NCBI RefSeq assembly: GCF_009649635.1
Contig: NZ_WJII01000001.1
Location: 248,001-312,000 of the forward strand
Direction: 5' to 3'
DNA from: Microbacterium sp. SYP-A9085
Lineage (GTDB): Bacteria; Actinomycetota; Actinomycetes; Actinomycetales; Microbacteriaceae
DNA length: 64,000 bases
Below are positions 42,445 to 52,143 of the stretch, one piece after another (position 1 is the stretch's first letter; every line of letters begins with the position of its first letter). Below the pieces are notes generated by a model. That model worked only from the letters and a program-made list of their open reading frames with translations, was not told the DNA's origin and made no database searches. The translations under genes and the position numbers were made by a program.

Positions 42445-42468
42445 CACGCTCCTTCGAAAGGCATCCCC

Positions 42469-43212
42469 ATGCGCTCTTCGCTCTTCACGACGCAGACGAC
42501 GTCCGACGGCGTCATCGAACATGACTTCTCGATCGGTGACGTCCCGGGCGTGCTCTGGGCCCCGCCGGCACCGCCCGCCGGGACGCCGCTGCTGCTGCTC
42601 GGTCACGGCGGCGGCCTGCACAAGCGTTCGCCCGGGCTCGTCGGCCGGGCGCGCGACGCCGTGCTTCGCGACGGGTTCATCGTCGCGGCGATCGACGCGC
42701 CGGGGCACGGCGACCGGCCGCGGAACGCCCAGGACCGGCGATGGGTGGACGAGATGCTGGCCGACCGCGCGGCCGGCCGCTCGATGGCGGCCACGATCAC
42801 CGCATACAACGCGTCGCTCGCGGAACGGGCCGTGCCGGAGTGGCAGGCCACGATCGACGCGCTCACGGCACTGCCGGAGATCGGGCCGGACGCGCCCATC
42901 GGGTTCTCCGGGATGACCCTGGCCAGCGCGATCGGGATGCCGCTGGTGGTGGCCGATCGCCGCATCACCGCGGCGATCTTCGGCGGGGTATTCGTCTACG
43001 ACGCGCTGATCGCCGCCGCGCGGCGGATCACGATCCCGATCGAGTTCCTGCTGCCGTGGGATGACCCCGAGATCAGCCGCGCGTCCGGGATCGGCCTGTT
43101 CGACGCGTTCGCGTCCGAGGACAAGACGCTGCACGCGTTCCCCGGCAGCCACTTCACGGTGCCGGTCGACCGCATCGACACGCGCTTCTTCGCCCGGCAG
43201 CTGATCCGGTAG
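42469..43212 (+). CDS. Alpha/beta hydrolase
   Basis: A 247-residue alpha/beta-hydrolase. LLLLGHGGGLHKRSPG (oxyanion loop near 43-58), IDAPGHGDRPRN near 82, the nucleophile elbow IGFSGMTLAS near 144 and a C-terminal GSHFTVP histidine near 225 suggest an intact Ser-Asp-His triad. Resembles dienelactone-hydrolase-like or esterase relatives. It starts 24 bp after the response regulator and has a CGAAAGG ribosome site, so it may be in the same operon. Substrate unknown. Confidence 0.88.
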   Translation: MRSSLFTTQTTSDGVIEHDFSIGDVPGVLWAPPAPPAGTPLLLLGHGGGLHKRSPGLVGRARDAVLRDGFIVAAIDAPGHGDRPRNAQDRRWVDEMLADRAAGRSMAATITAYNASLAERAVPEWQATIDALTALPEIGPDAPIGFSGMTLASAIGMPLVVADRRITAAIFGGVFVYDALIAAARRITIPIEFLLPWDDPEISRASGIGLFDAFASEDKTLHAFPGSHFTVPVDRIDTRFFARQLIR

Positions 43213-43234
43213 CCGGCACCGGCGGCCTGAACGG

Positions 43235-44194
43235 TCAGTCTTCGGGGGCGCCGGAGATGAGCCCGCGCAGCCAGTCGCGCGCCTCCACGAACACGTCGTC
43301 CGCGTACCGGTCCGGGTAGTGCACAATCGCTCGGTCGGCGCGCGGGTACGACCCGAGGAACACGACATTGGGGCTGAAGCGGCGCAGCCCGAGCAGCGCG
43401 TCGGCCATCCGCTCGTCGAAGACGTGCCCGTCCGCGTCGATCACGAACCGGTAGCGTCCCAGTTCGTCGCCGATCGGGCGGGAGGCCAGCAGCGACAGGT
43501 TGATGCCCCGGGTCGCGAACTGCTCGAGCATGTCCAGCAGCGCGCCGGGGTGGTCGCCGGGCAGCTCGACGATCAGGGACGTCTTGTCAGCACCGGTGGG
43601 CGAGGGCGGTGCCACGGTGCGGCCGACCAGGACGAACCGGGTCACCGCGTTCGGGTTGTCACCGATGTCCTCGGCGAGCAGTTCGAGCTCGTGGTGGTCG
43701 AGGATCCCGGGCGGCGCTATCGCAGCATCCGCGTTCGTGGTCCCGTCCAGCATCTCGATCGCCGCCGCGACGTTGCTGGACGCGGGCAGGTGCGCGTGCG
43801 CAGGCAGGTGCGCCCCGAGCCACTGGAGGCACTGGGCGTAGGCGACGGGGTGGGCGGCGACGAGCGCGACATCCTCGAGCCTTGTGCCGGGAACGGCGAC
43901 CAGCACGAACCGCACCGGGACGAGGTATTCGCCGATGATCCGCAGCCCCGGGATCGTCGCGAGCGCGTCCTGCGTCGTGGTCACGCCGCCGTCGACCGAG
44001 TTCTCGATCGCGATCATCGCGGCATCCGACCGGCCCTCGACGACGTCGGCGAGCGCCTCCGGAACGTTGCGCACGGGGTGCCAGATCTGGCCTCGCGCCT
44101 CGGGCACCTGCGCGAGTGCCGCCTCGGTGAACGTCCCCGCGGGGCCCAGATAGCTGTACGTGCGGCGGTCGGGCGGGGCGGCGGGCTCGGTCAC
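43235..44194 (-). CDS. pheA: Prephenate dehydratase
   Basis: A 319-residue monofunctional prephenate dehydratase making phenylpyruvate for phenylalanine synthesis. The catalytic domain has YLGPAGTFTEAAL, AAMIAIENSVDGGV and NVAAAIEMLD, and ends with the TRF motif in NAVTRFVLVG. A C-terminal ACT domain (from about residue 203, SLIVELPGDHPGALLDMLEQF) provides phenylalanine feedback, with the ESRP-like motif seen as ASRPIGDELGRYRFVID. GTG 44194 start. No chorismate mutase domain is fused. Confidence 0.95.
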   Translation of the reverse strand: MTEPAAPPDRRTYSYLGPAGTFTEAALAQVPEARGQIWHPVRNVPEALADVVEGRSDAAMIAIENSVDGGVTTTQDALATIPGLRIIGEYLVPVRFVLVAVPGTRLEDVALVAAHPVAYAQCLQWLGAHLPAHAHLPASSNVAAAIEMLDGTTNADAAIAPPGILDHHELELLAEDIGDNPNAVTRFVLVGRTVAPPSPTGADKTSLIVELPGDHPGALLDMLEQFATRGINLSLLASRPIGDELGRYRFVIDADGHVFDERMADALLGLRRFSPNVVFLGSYPRADRAIVHYPDRYADDVFVEARDWLRGLISGAPED

Positions 44195-44271
44195 GCGCTC
44201 AGCCTACTCGGCGGGTGATCCGGACGTCCCTCCCGGTGTCGCCCCCGCGCACAAGCAGGCAGACTGGGGGC

Positions 44272-45912
<1,641 letters not shown>

Positions 45913-45943
45913 GCGCGCCCCGCCCCGCGCGCCGCGCGCCCCG

Positions 45944-46013
45944 CCGAACCCACTCCCTGTTGCCGAACCCACCCGCTATCGGCGATGGGTTCGGCGCTGG
46001 AGGGTGGGTTCGG
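45944..46013. repeat. Nested double palindrome between pgm and glycerate kinase
   Basis: Outer arms CCGAACCCAC (45944-45953) and GTGGGTTCGG (46004-46013), inner arms GCCGAACCCA (45962-45971) and TGGGTTCGGC (45986-45995), all perfect. The two left arms are also near copies of each other. It sits between two convergent genes and its right side encodes the last residues of glycerate kinase, so it may be a bidirectional terminator. Confidence 0.7.
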
Positions 46014-47136
46014 GGCGATGCGCGGCGAGCGTCCGCCCCGCAGCGCGCAGCCAGCGGCCGGGGTCGGCGCGGGATGCGTCCGCGCTGCCGGCGAGGTCGG
46101 CCAGTGAGATGACCTCGGCGAAGGCGGAGGTGTCGGCATCCGACGCCACCCGCCCCGCGACCAGCGCGACCGGCACGCCGGCGGCATGAGCGAGCGCGGC
46201 GACGTGCGCGGGTGCCTTGCCCGCGGCGGACTGGCCGTCGTACGAGCCTTCCCCGGTGACGACGAGGGATGCCGCGGCCACGGCATCGCCCAGTCCGATC
46301 AACGCCGCGACCTCGGCCGACCCCGCCGCCACGCGCGCGCCCCACGCCTGCAACGCGAAGCCGGTTCCCCCTGCGGCGCCGGCTCCCGCGGCGGCGGGAT
46401 CAGCGGCGGGAAGCGCCGCGGCGAGCGCCGCCGCGTAGTGCGCGAGCGCGGCATCCACGCCCGGGATGTCGCCGGACGCGAAACCCTTCTGCGGCCCGAA
46501 CACGGCCGCGGCCCCGGTCGGGCCGAGCAGCGGGGTGCGCACGTCCGACAGCACGACGGCGGCGCCGGGCGGGAGAGCCCGCAGACCGGAGACATCCACG
46601 GTCTGGATCGCGGCGAGTCCGCGCGCACCCGGGGCGACGGTCCGGCCGGTCGCGTCGAGGAACCGCGCGCCCAGCGCCGCCAGCATCCCCGCCCCGCCGT
46701 CCGTCGACGCGCTGGATCCGATGCCGAGGATGAGCCGGGTCACGCCCCCCTCGAGCGCCGCGGCGATCGCCTGCCCGAACCCGGTCGTGTGCGCATCCCA
46801 CGGCACCCGGTCGTCGCCGAGCAGTTCGATGCCGCTCGTGGAGGCCAGCTCGACGACACCGGTGCCGCCGGTCGCGTCCACCGTCGGCGGCAGCCGCAGC
46901 CACGCGGTGCCGTGCGCGCGCCCGTCCGGACCGGCGACGGTCAGCGGCATCCGCCGGGCGTCCGGCACCGCGGCGGCGAACGCGACGAGCGTGCCCTCGC
47001 CGCCGTCGGCCATCGGCCGCGCGACGATCACGACGTCCGGGTCGACGTCCCGCCAGCCCGCGGCCAGCGCGGCGCACGCATCCGCGGCCGTGATCGAGCC
47101 CTTGAAACTGTCGGGGGCCAGCACCACGGTGGTCAC
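45976..47136 (-). CDS. Glycerate kinase (GlxK/GarK family)
   Basis: A 386-residue type I glycerate kinase phosphorylating D-glycerate. Family blocks include VVLAPDSFKGSITAADACAA at the N-terminus, ARPMADGGEGTLVAF near 39, GIGSSASTDGGAGMLAALG near 141 and VTGEGSYDGQSAAGKAP near 290. Start ATG 47136. The last dozen residues (PTLQRRTHRR) are encoded inside a nested palindrome, so the stop may have moved into a former intergenic repeat. Related loci often process glycolate, glycerate or sugar acids; no other such gene is adjacent. Confidence 0.93.
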   Translation of the reverse strand: MTTVVLAPDSFKGSITAADACAALAAGWRDVDPDVVIVARPMADGGEGTLVAFAAAVPDARRMPLTVAGPDGRAHGTAWLRLPPTVDATGGTGVVELASTSGIELLGDDRVPWDAHTTGFGQAIAAALEGGVTRLILGIGSSASTDGGAGMLAALGARFLDATGRTVAPGARGLAAIQTVDVSGLRALPPGAAVVLSDVRTPLLGPTGAAAVFGPQKGFASGDIPGVDAALAHYAAALAAALPAADPAAAGAGAAGGTGFALQAWGARVAAGSAEVAALIGLGDAVAAASLVVTGEGSYDGQSAAGKAPAHVAALAHAAGVPVALVAGRVASDADTSAFAEVISLADLAGSADASRADPGRWLRAAGRTLAAHRPEPTLQRRTHRR

Positions 47137-47212
47137 AGCGCGAGTCTAGGGCGGTGCGTCCGCGCGGCTCGACCCCGGCAGAATGGAAAGCGTCCGCGAT
47201 CAGAGGAGTGAC

Positions 47213-48190
47213 ATGACCTGGCTTGTGACCGGTGGAGCCGGCTATATCGGCGCACACATCGTCCGCGCCCTCGCCGCCGCCGGAATCGAGCCCGTCGTGG
47301 TCGACGACCTGTCCAGCGGGCACGCGGCGTTCGTCCCCGACGGCGTCGCGTTCGTGCGCGGGTCGATCCTCGACCGCGAGCTGCTCGAGCGGACGCTGCG
47401 CGAGCACGCGGTGCAGGGCGTCATCCACGTCGCCGGGTTCAAGTACGCCGGGGTGTCGGTGCAGCGCCCGCTGCACACGTACGCGCAGAACGTCGAGGGC
47501 ACGCGCGTCGTGCTCGAGGCGATGGCGGCGGCGGATGTCGCGAACCTCGTGTTCTCGTCGTCGGCGGCCGTGTACGGCACCCCGGATGTCGCCCTCGTGA
47601 CCGAGGACACCGGGAAGCATCCCACCTCGCCGTACGGGCAGTCCAAGCTCATCGGCGAATGGCTGATCGCCGACCAGGGGGTCGCGACGGCCGGAGCCGC
47701 GCATCCGCTGCGGCACACGTCGCTGCGCTACTTCAACGTCGTCGGATCCGGCGACCCGACGGTGTACGACACGAGCCCGCACAACCTGTTCCCGCTCGTG
47801 TTCGAGGCGCTGCTCGAGGGGCGCGTGCCGAGGATCTTCGGCGACGATTACGCAACCCCCGACGGCACGAACCTGCGCGACTACGTGCACGTCGCCGACA
47901 TCGCCGCCGCGCACGTGGTGGCCGCGCAGCGGCTGTCCGGCGGGGAGCCGATCGAGCCCGCGTACAACCTGGGCTCGCAGAACGGGCTCAGCGTGCGGGA
48001 GATCATGGACGCGATGGCCCGCGTCACCGGCATTCCGTTCACGCCCGAGGTCGCACCGCGCCGCCCCGGCGACCCCGACCGCATCGTCGCCACCGGCGAA
48101 CTCGCCGCCCGCGACCTCGACTGGGCGAACCGATACACCGTCGACGAGATGGTGCGCAGCGGGTGGGAGGCGCGGCGGGCCGTCGCCTGA
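47213..48190 (+). CDS. galE: UDP-glucose 4-epimerase
   Basis: A 325-residue extended SDR epimerase of the Leloir pathway. TWLVTGGAGYIGAHIVRAL binds NAD, VIHVAGFKYAGVSVQRPL replaces the usual HFAA block, and SSSAAVYGTP and YGQSKLIGE give the Ser and Tyr-x-x-x-Lys catalytic groups. TNLRDYVHVAD and the C-terminal RRPGDPDRIVA are GalE hallmarks. ATG 47213 has GAGGAGTGAC upstream; the open frame from 47183 lacks a ribosome site. It is separated from galT-galK by the LacI gene on the other strand. Confidence 0.95.
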   Translation: MTWLVTGGAGYIGAHIVRALAAAGIEPVVVDDLSSGHAAFVPDGVAFVRGSILDRELLERTLREHAVQGVIHVAGFKYAGVSVQRPLHTYAQNVEGTRVVLEAMAAADVANLVFSSSAAVYGTPDVALVTEDTGKHPTSPYGQSKLIGEWLIADQGVATAGAAHPLRHTSLRYFNVVGSGDPTVYDTSPHNLFPLVFEALLEGRVPRIFGDDYATPDGTNLRDYVHVADIAAAHVVAAQRLSGGEPIEPAYNLGSQNGLSVREIMDAMARVTGIPFTPEVAPRRPGDPDRIVATGELAARDLDWANRYTVDEMVRSGWEARRAVA

Positions 48191-48365
48191 CGGGTGGCCC
48201 GAGCGTGGGCCCATGAGTGGCGGCCCCGCCGGTTGACGGTCGCCCACGGAACGGGGGGAGAACCCGGCGGGCGTCGAGTGACGGCCGGTCGGGCCCCGTG
48301 TCGGCGTTCGTCTGAGACACGCCGCGATCCCGACGACCGCCCCGGCGTGGCGGGCAAGATCTCCG

Positions 48366-48440
48366 ACGCCGGGCACGCCGGGTCGGCGAGCACGCCGAGC
48401 ACGCCGAGTCAGCGAGCACGCCGGGCACGCCGGGTCAGCG
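48366..48440. repeat. 26-bp tandem repeat, 2.9 copies
   Basis: Unit ACGCCGGGCACGCCGGGT plus CGGCGAGC repeats at 48366, 48392 and 48418; each unit is itself built from two ACGCCGRG[C/T] 9-mers. The last copy overlaps the stop codon of the LacI gene. It fills the convergent gap after galE. Confidence 0.75.
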
Positions 48441-49475
48441 GGGCGAGGGCCCCGTGCTCTCCCGCACGACAAGCCGCGCGGGGATCGTCTCGGGCGCCGG
48501 CCGGGCCGCGCCCTCGATGCCCGACACGAGCACGTCCACGGCGCGGGTGCCGAGCGCGGTGAAGTCCTGCCGCACCGTGGTCAGCGGCGGACGGTAGTCC
48601 GCGGCATCCTCCACGTCGTCGAAGCCGACCACGCTGACGTCGTCGGGCACGCCGCGCCCTGCGTCGGCGAGAGCCCGCAGCAGCCCGAGCGCCATCTGGT
48701 CGTTCGCCGCGAACACCGCAGTCACCGACGGATCGGCGGCGAGCAGCCCGCCGATGCGGTGGCCGGATGTCGCGGTCCAGTCGCCGCGCAGCGGCTCGGG
48801 CGCCACGGCTCCGGCATCGGCGAGCGCCGCGCGCCAGCCGCGGTCGCGCTCGTCGGCCGAGAACGAGCCGCGCGGCCCCGCGACATGGTGCACGGTCGCG
48901 TGGCCCAGCCCGAGCAGATGCGCCGTGGCCGCCCGCGCGCCCGCCGCGTGCGCGGTCTGCACGATCGCGAAGCCGACGGGACCGCCCGCGTCGGGCGCGT
49001 CGACCACGACCAGCCGCAGATCCGCAGGAACGTCGGCGCCGCGGAGGAGCGCCGTGGCCTCGTTGAGCACTATCGCGCCGTCGACGCCTTGATCGCGCAG
49101 CCGCTCGAAGGCCGCGCCGATCGGCGCGCCCGTGGCGAGCGAGGTTTCGCCGCCGAGCGTGACGACGGTGAGTGCATAACCGCGTGCGGCCGCGGCATCG
49201 GCCACCGCCTGCAGCATCCGCGAGTTGCCGACGGTCGCGAGCGATGACACCACCAGGCCGATCGTCTGCGAGCGGCCGGTGCGCAGGGCGCGCGCGGCGC
49301 GGTGCGGCCGGTAGCCGAGATGCTGCATGGCCGCCTCCACGCGTGCCCGCGTGACGGGGTCGACGCGCGGGCTGGCATTGACGACCCGCGACACGGTCTG
49401 GCCGGAGACGCCGGCCAGCGCCGCGACATCCGCCATCGACACGCGCCGCCCCGTCGTCTCCACCGCGCCCCCCAT
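48435..49475 (-). CDS. LacI-family repressor of the galactose genes (GalR-like)
   Basis: A 346-residue LacI-type regulator. The helix-turn-helix VSMADVAALAGVSGQTVSRV lies near residues 13-32, with hinge RPHRAARALRTGRSQTIGLV. The effector domain ends with VSVVGFDDVEDAADYRPPLT. ATG 49475 has AGGAG immediately upstream, closer than ideal; GTG or ATG 33-39 bp further in is possible, and the frame is open to 49535. It faces galT, and the two 16-bp inverted operators in between make it the likely galactose-responsive repressor of galT-galK and of itself. Confidence 0.9.
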   Translation of the reverse strand: MGGAVETTGRRVSMADVAALAGVSGQTVSRVVNASPRVDPVTRARVEAAMQHLGYRPHRAARALRTGRSQTIGLVVSSLATVGNSRMLQAVADAAAARGYALTVVTLGGETSLATGAPIGAAFERLRDQGVDGAIVLNEATALLRGADVPADLRLVVVDAPDAGGPVGFAIVQTAHAAGARAATAHLLGLGHATVHHVAGPRGSFSADERDRGWRAALADAGAVAPEPLRGDWTATSGHRIGGLLAADPSVTAVFAANDQMALGLLRALADAGRGVPDDVSVVGFDDVEDAADYRPPLTTVRQDFTALGTRAVDVLVSGIEGAARPAPETIPARLVVRESTGPSPR

Positions 49476-49519
49476 CTCCTGTCCGCGCCGCCTCGTGCAG
49501 AACTCCGCCGATCGCACGT

Positions 49520-49565
49520 GTGTTGACGATAACACAGGCGCTTGCTACCGTGTGATCGTCAACAC
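49520..49565. promoter_or_regulatory. galTK promoter with two inverted 16-bp operators
   Basis: GTGTTGACGATAACAC (49520-49535) and GTGTGATCGTCAACAC (49550-49565) are reverse complements of each other with one mismatch, centres 30 bp apart. TTGACG (49523-49528), 17 bp, TACCGT (49546-49551) form the galT promoter, so one operator covers the -35 and the other the -10 and start point. Confidence 0.75.
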
Positions 49566-49580
49566 GGAGGAGTTCCGCAC

Positions 49581-50750
49581 ATGCCCCTGGACATTCCCGG
49601 CGCCCCGGTGACCCTCGGCGCGGGCGTGGTCAAGCGCGCCACGCGTCTGGCCGACGGTCGCGAGCTCATCTACTACGACGACCCGGATACGACACTCGGC
49701 CCGGTCCGCGCCGCCGACACCCGCCCACTCGACGCGCGCCCCGAGACCGCGACGATGCGGCTGGATGTCCTCACCGGTGACTGGATCTCCGTGGCCGCCG
49801 CGCGACAGCACCGCGCGTTCCTGCCACCGGCGGAGCTCGACCCGCTCGCGCCGCAGTCGGCGACGAACCCGTCCGAGGTGCCGTCGCAATACGACGTCGC
49901 GGTGTTCGAGAACCGCTCGCCGTCGTTCGGCCCCGCTCTGGCCAAGCCTCATGGCGAGGCACCCGGCGCCGTGGACCCGCCCGAGGGTCTCGCCGACCTT
50001 GCGACCCTCAGCCTCGGCCGCGAGCGCACGAGCGTCGGCCGCTGCGAAGTCGTGTGCTTCAGCCCCGACACCACCGGGTCGTTCGGCACCCAGACCGTCA
50101 CGCGCGCCCGCACCGTGATCGAGGCGTGGGCCGACCGCACCGCGGCGCTGTCGGCGCTGCCGGGCGTCGAGCAGGTGTTCCCGTTCGAGAACCGCGGCGA
50201 GGCGATCGGAGTGACCCTGGGCCACCCGCACGGCCAGATCTACGCGTACCCATACCTGACGCCGCGCACGCAGCGGACGCTCGGCAGCATCGACCGCACC
50301 TCCCCCGCGCTGTTCCAGGACATCCTCGACTTCGAGCGCGCGGGGCACCGCATAGTGCTCGAGGGCCTGCGGTGGACGGCGTTCGTTCCGTTCGCCGCCC
50401 GCTGGCCGCTCGAGGTGCACCTCATGCCGCACCGCCACGTGGCCGATTTCGCGCAGACGACGGATGCCGAGCGCGACGAGCTCGCGCGCCTGTACCTGTT
50501 GCTGCTGCGCGGCGTCGACGCTCTGTACGACACGCCCACCCCGTACATCGCCGCCTGGCACCAGGCGCCCGTGCACGTCGCGCGCGACGCGTACCGCCTG
50601 CACCTGGAGCTGACCAGCCCGCGGCGCGCGGCCGACAAGCTGAAGTACCTCGCGGGATCGGAGGCGGCGATGGGCGCCTGGATCGGCGACATCCCGCCCG
50701 AGACGTCCGCGGCGCGCCTGCGCGCGGCGCTCGAGGGAGTGTCCCTGTGA
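49581..50750 (+). CDS. galT: Galactose-1-phosphate uridylyltransferase
   Basis: A 389-residue HIT-superfamily enzyme exchanging UMP between UDP-glucose and galactose-1-phosphate. The catalytic GHPHGQIYAYPY block lies near 213, with SVAAARQHRAFLPP near the N-terminus and EVHLMPHRHVADF near 277 for the second His cluster. ATG 49581 has GGAGGAG about 9 nt upstream, deciding against the longer frame from 49542. The stop overlaps galK (GTGA, 50747-50750). Confidence 0.95.
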   Translation: MPLDIPGAPVTLGAGVVKRATRLADGRELIYYDDPDTTLGPVRAADTRPLDARPETATMRLDVLTGDWISVAAARQHRAFLPPAELDPLAPQSATNPSEVPSQYDVAVFENRSPSFGPALAKPHGEAPGAVDPPEGLADLATLSLGRERTSVGRCEVVCFSPDTTGSFGTQTVTRARTVIEAWADRTAALSALPGVEQVFPFENRGEAIGVTLGHPHGQIYAYPYLTPRTQRTLGSIDRTSPALFQDILDFERAGHRIVLEGLRWTAFVPFAARWPLEVHLMPHRHVADFAQTTDAERDELARLYLLLLRGVDALYDTPTPYIAAWHQAPVHVARDAYRLHLELTSPRRAADKLKYLAGSEAAMGAWIGDIPPETSAARLRAALEGVSL

Positions 50751-51919
50751 CGGCGAGGGATGCCGCGGCGGCTCTGTTCGCGAGCATGACGGATCGGCCG
50801 GCGGCCGGTTCCTGGTCGGCGCCCGGGCGCGTGAACCTGGTCGGCGAGCACACCGACTACAACGACGGCTTCGTGCTGCCGTTCGCGATCGCGCATCGCA
50901 CCCACGCCGTCGTCGGCCGGCGCGACGACGCCCGCATCCGGGTCGCGTCGACGTTCGCGGACGCACCGGTGGAGGTCACGCTCGACGAGCTCGAGGCCCT
51001 CTTCCCGAGCGAAGGCGCCCCGCGCGTCGCGGAGTGGGCCGCGTACCCGCTGGGCGTCGCCTGGGCGCTGCGCCACGCGGCCACCGCGCCGCCTGTCGGC
51101 GTAGACATCGCGATCGCGTCCGACGTGCCGGTCGGGGCGGGGCTGTCGTCGTCGGCCGCGATCGAGGGGGCCGTGGCATCCGCCCTCACCGACGTGTGGG
51201 GGCTGGGGCTCGACCCGGTCGCCCTCGCCCGTGTCGGCCGCCGTGCCGAGAATGAGGCCGTGGGCGCCCCGACCGGGATCATGGACCAGATGGCGTCGAT
51301 GCTGGGCCGCGCGGATGCCGCGATCTTCCTGGACTGCCGGTCACTGCACGCCGAGGTCGTGGATCTGGGGTTCGCGGCCGCGGGGCTGGAGGTCGTCGTG
51401 ATCGACACCGGCGTCACGCATGCGCACGCCACCGGCGGGTACCGCGACCGACGGGAGGCGTGCGAGCGGGGTGCGGACACGATGGGCGTGCGCGCGCTCC
51501 GCGACCTGTCGGTGGCGGACCTCCCGCGCGCCGAGCAGGCGCTGGATGCCGAGACGTTCCGCCGCGTGCGCCATGTCGTGACCGAGAACCAGCGGGTCCT
51601 CGATGCCGTGCGGATGCTGCACGCGCACGGCTCTGCCCAGATCGGTCCGTTGCTGGACTCGTCGCACGCCTCGTTGCGCGACGACTTCGAGATTTCGACG
51701 CCGGAGCTGGACACCGCCGTCGACGCCGCGCGCGCCGCCGGCGCGATCGGCGCGCGGATGACCGGCGGCGGGTTCGGCGGCGCCGCGATAGCGCTGACTC
51801 CGCACGACTGTGTCGACGCGGTGCGCGATGGCGCATCCGCGGCGTTCGTCTCCGCCGGCTATCCCGCCCCGCACGTGTTCACCGTCACGCCGTCCGAAGG
51901 CGCCCGCCGCGACGCGTGA
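50747..51919 (+). CDS. galK: Galactokinase
   Basis: A 390-residue GHMP kinase. The galactokinase signature GRVNLVGEHTDYNDGFVLP lies near 28-46, the ATP-binding VPVGAGLSSSAAIEG near 126-140, and the C-terminal ARMTGGGFGGAAIAL near 342. GTG 50747 overlaps the galT stop. It is the last gene of the galTK operon; a tandem repeat array follows its stop. Confidence 0.96.
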   Translation: MTARDAAAALFASMTDRPAAGSWSAPGRVNLVGEHTDYNDGFVLPFAIAHRTHAVVGRRDDARIRVASTFADAPVEVTLDELEALFPSEGAPRVAEWAAYPLGVAWALRHAATAPPVGVDIAIASDVPVGAGLSSSAAIEGAVASALTDVWGLGLDPVALARVGRRAENEAVGAPTGIMDQMASMLGRADAAIFLDCRSLHAEVVDLGFAAAGLEVVVIDTGVTHAHATGGYRDRREACERGADTMGVRALRDLSVADLPRAEQALDAETFRRVRHVVTENQRVLDAVRMLHAHGSAQIGPLLDSSHASLRDDFEISTPELDTAVDAARAAGAIGARMTGGGFGGAAIALTPHDCVDAVRDGASAAFVSAGYPAPHVFTVTPSEGARRDA

Positions 51920-51943
51920 CGTCCCGCTTCCGGCCCCCCTTGC

Positions 51944-52130
51944 GCGAGGCATCCCCCAACTCCGCGAGGCATCCCTCAACTTCGCGAGACATCCCTCAAC
52001 TCCGCGAGACATCCCTCAAGTGCGCGAGGCATCCCTCACGCGCCACCGCTGCCTCGCGCGTTTCGGGGCTGCCTCGCGAGTTTCGGGGCTGTCTCGCGAG
52101 TTTCGGGGCTGCCTCGCGGTTCGCTGAAAC
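51944..52130. repeat. Two-part 20-bp tandem repeat array between galK and the DNA methyltransferase
   Basis: Five copies of a 20-bp unit GCGAGGCATCCCTCAACTCC (51944, 51964, 51984, 52004, 52024) are followed by about four copies of another 20-bp unit GCCTCGCGAGTTTCGGGGCT (52051, 52071, 52091, 52111). The unit beginnings GCGAGGC and GCCTCGC are inverted, so the halves can pair. The array fills the gap between two convergent genes. Confidence 0.85.
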
Positions 52131-52143
52131 TCGCGCCGCGCGC

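Noticed and set aside
51944-52130. CRISPR array
   Set aside because: Units are 20 bp head to tail without spacers, units vary and no cas gene is near; it is a tandem repeat.
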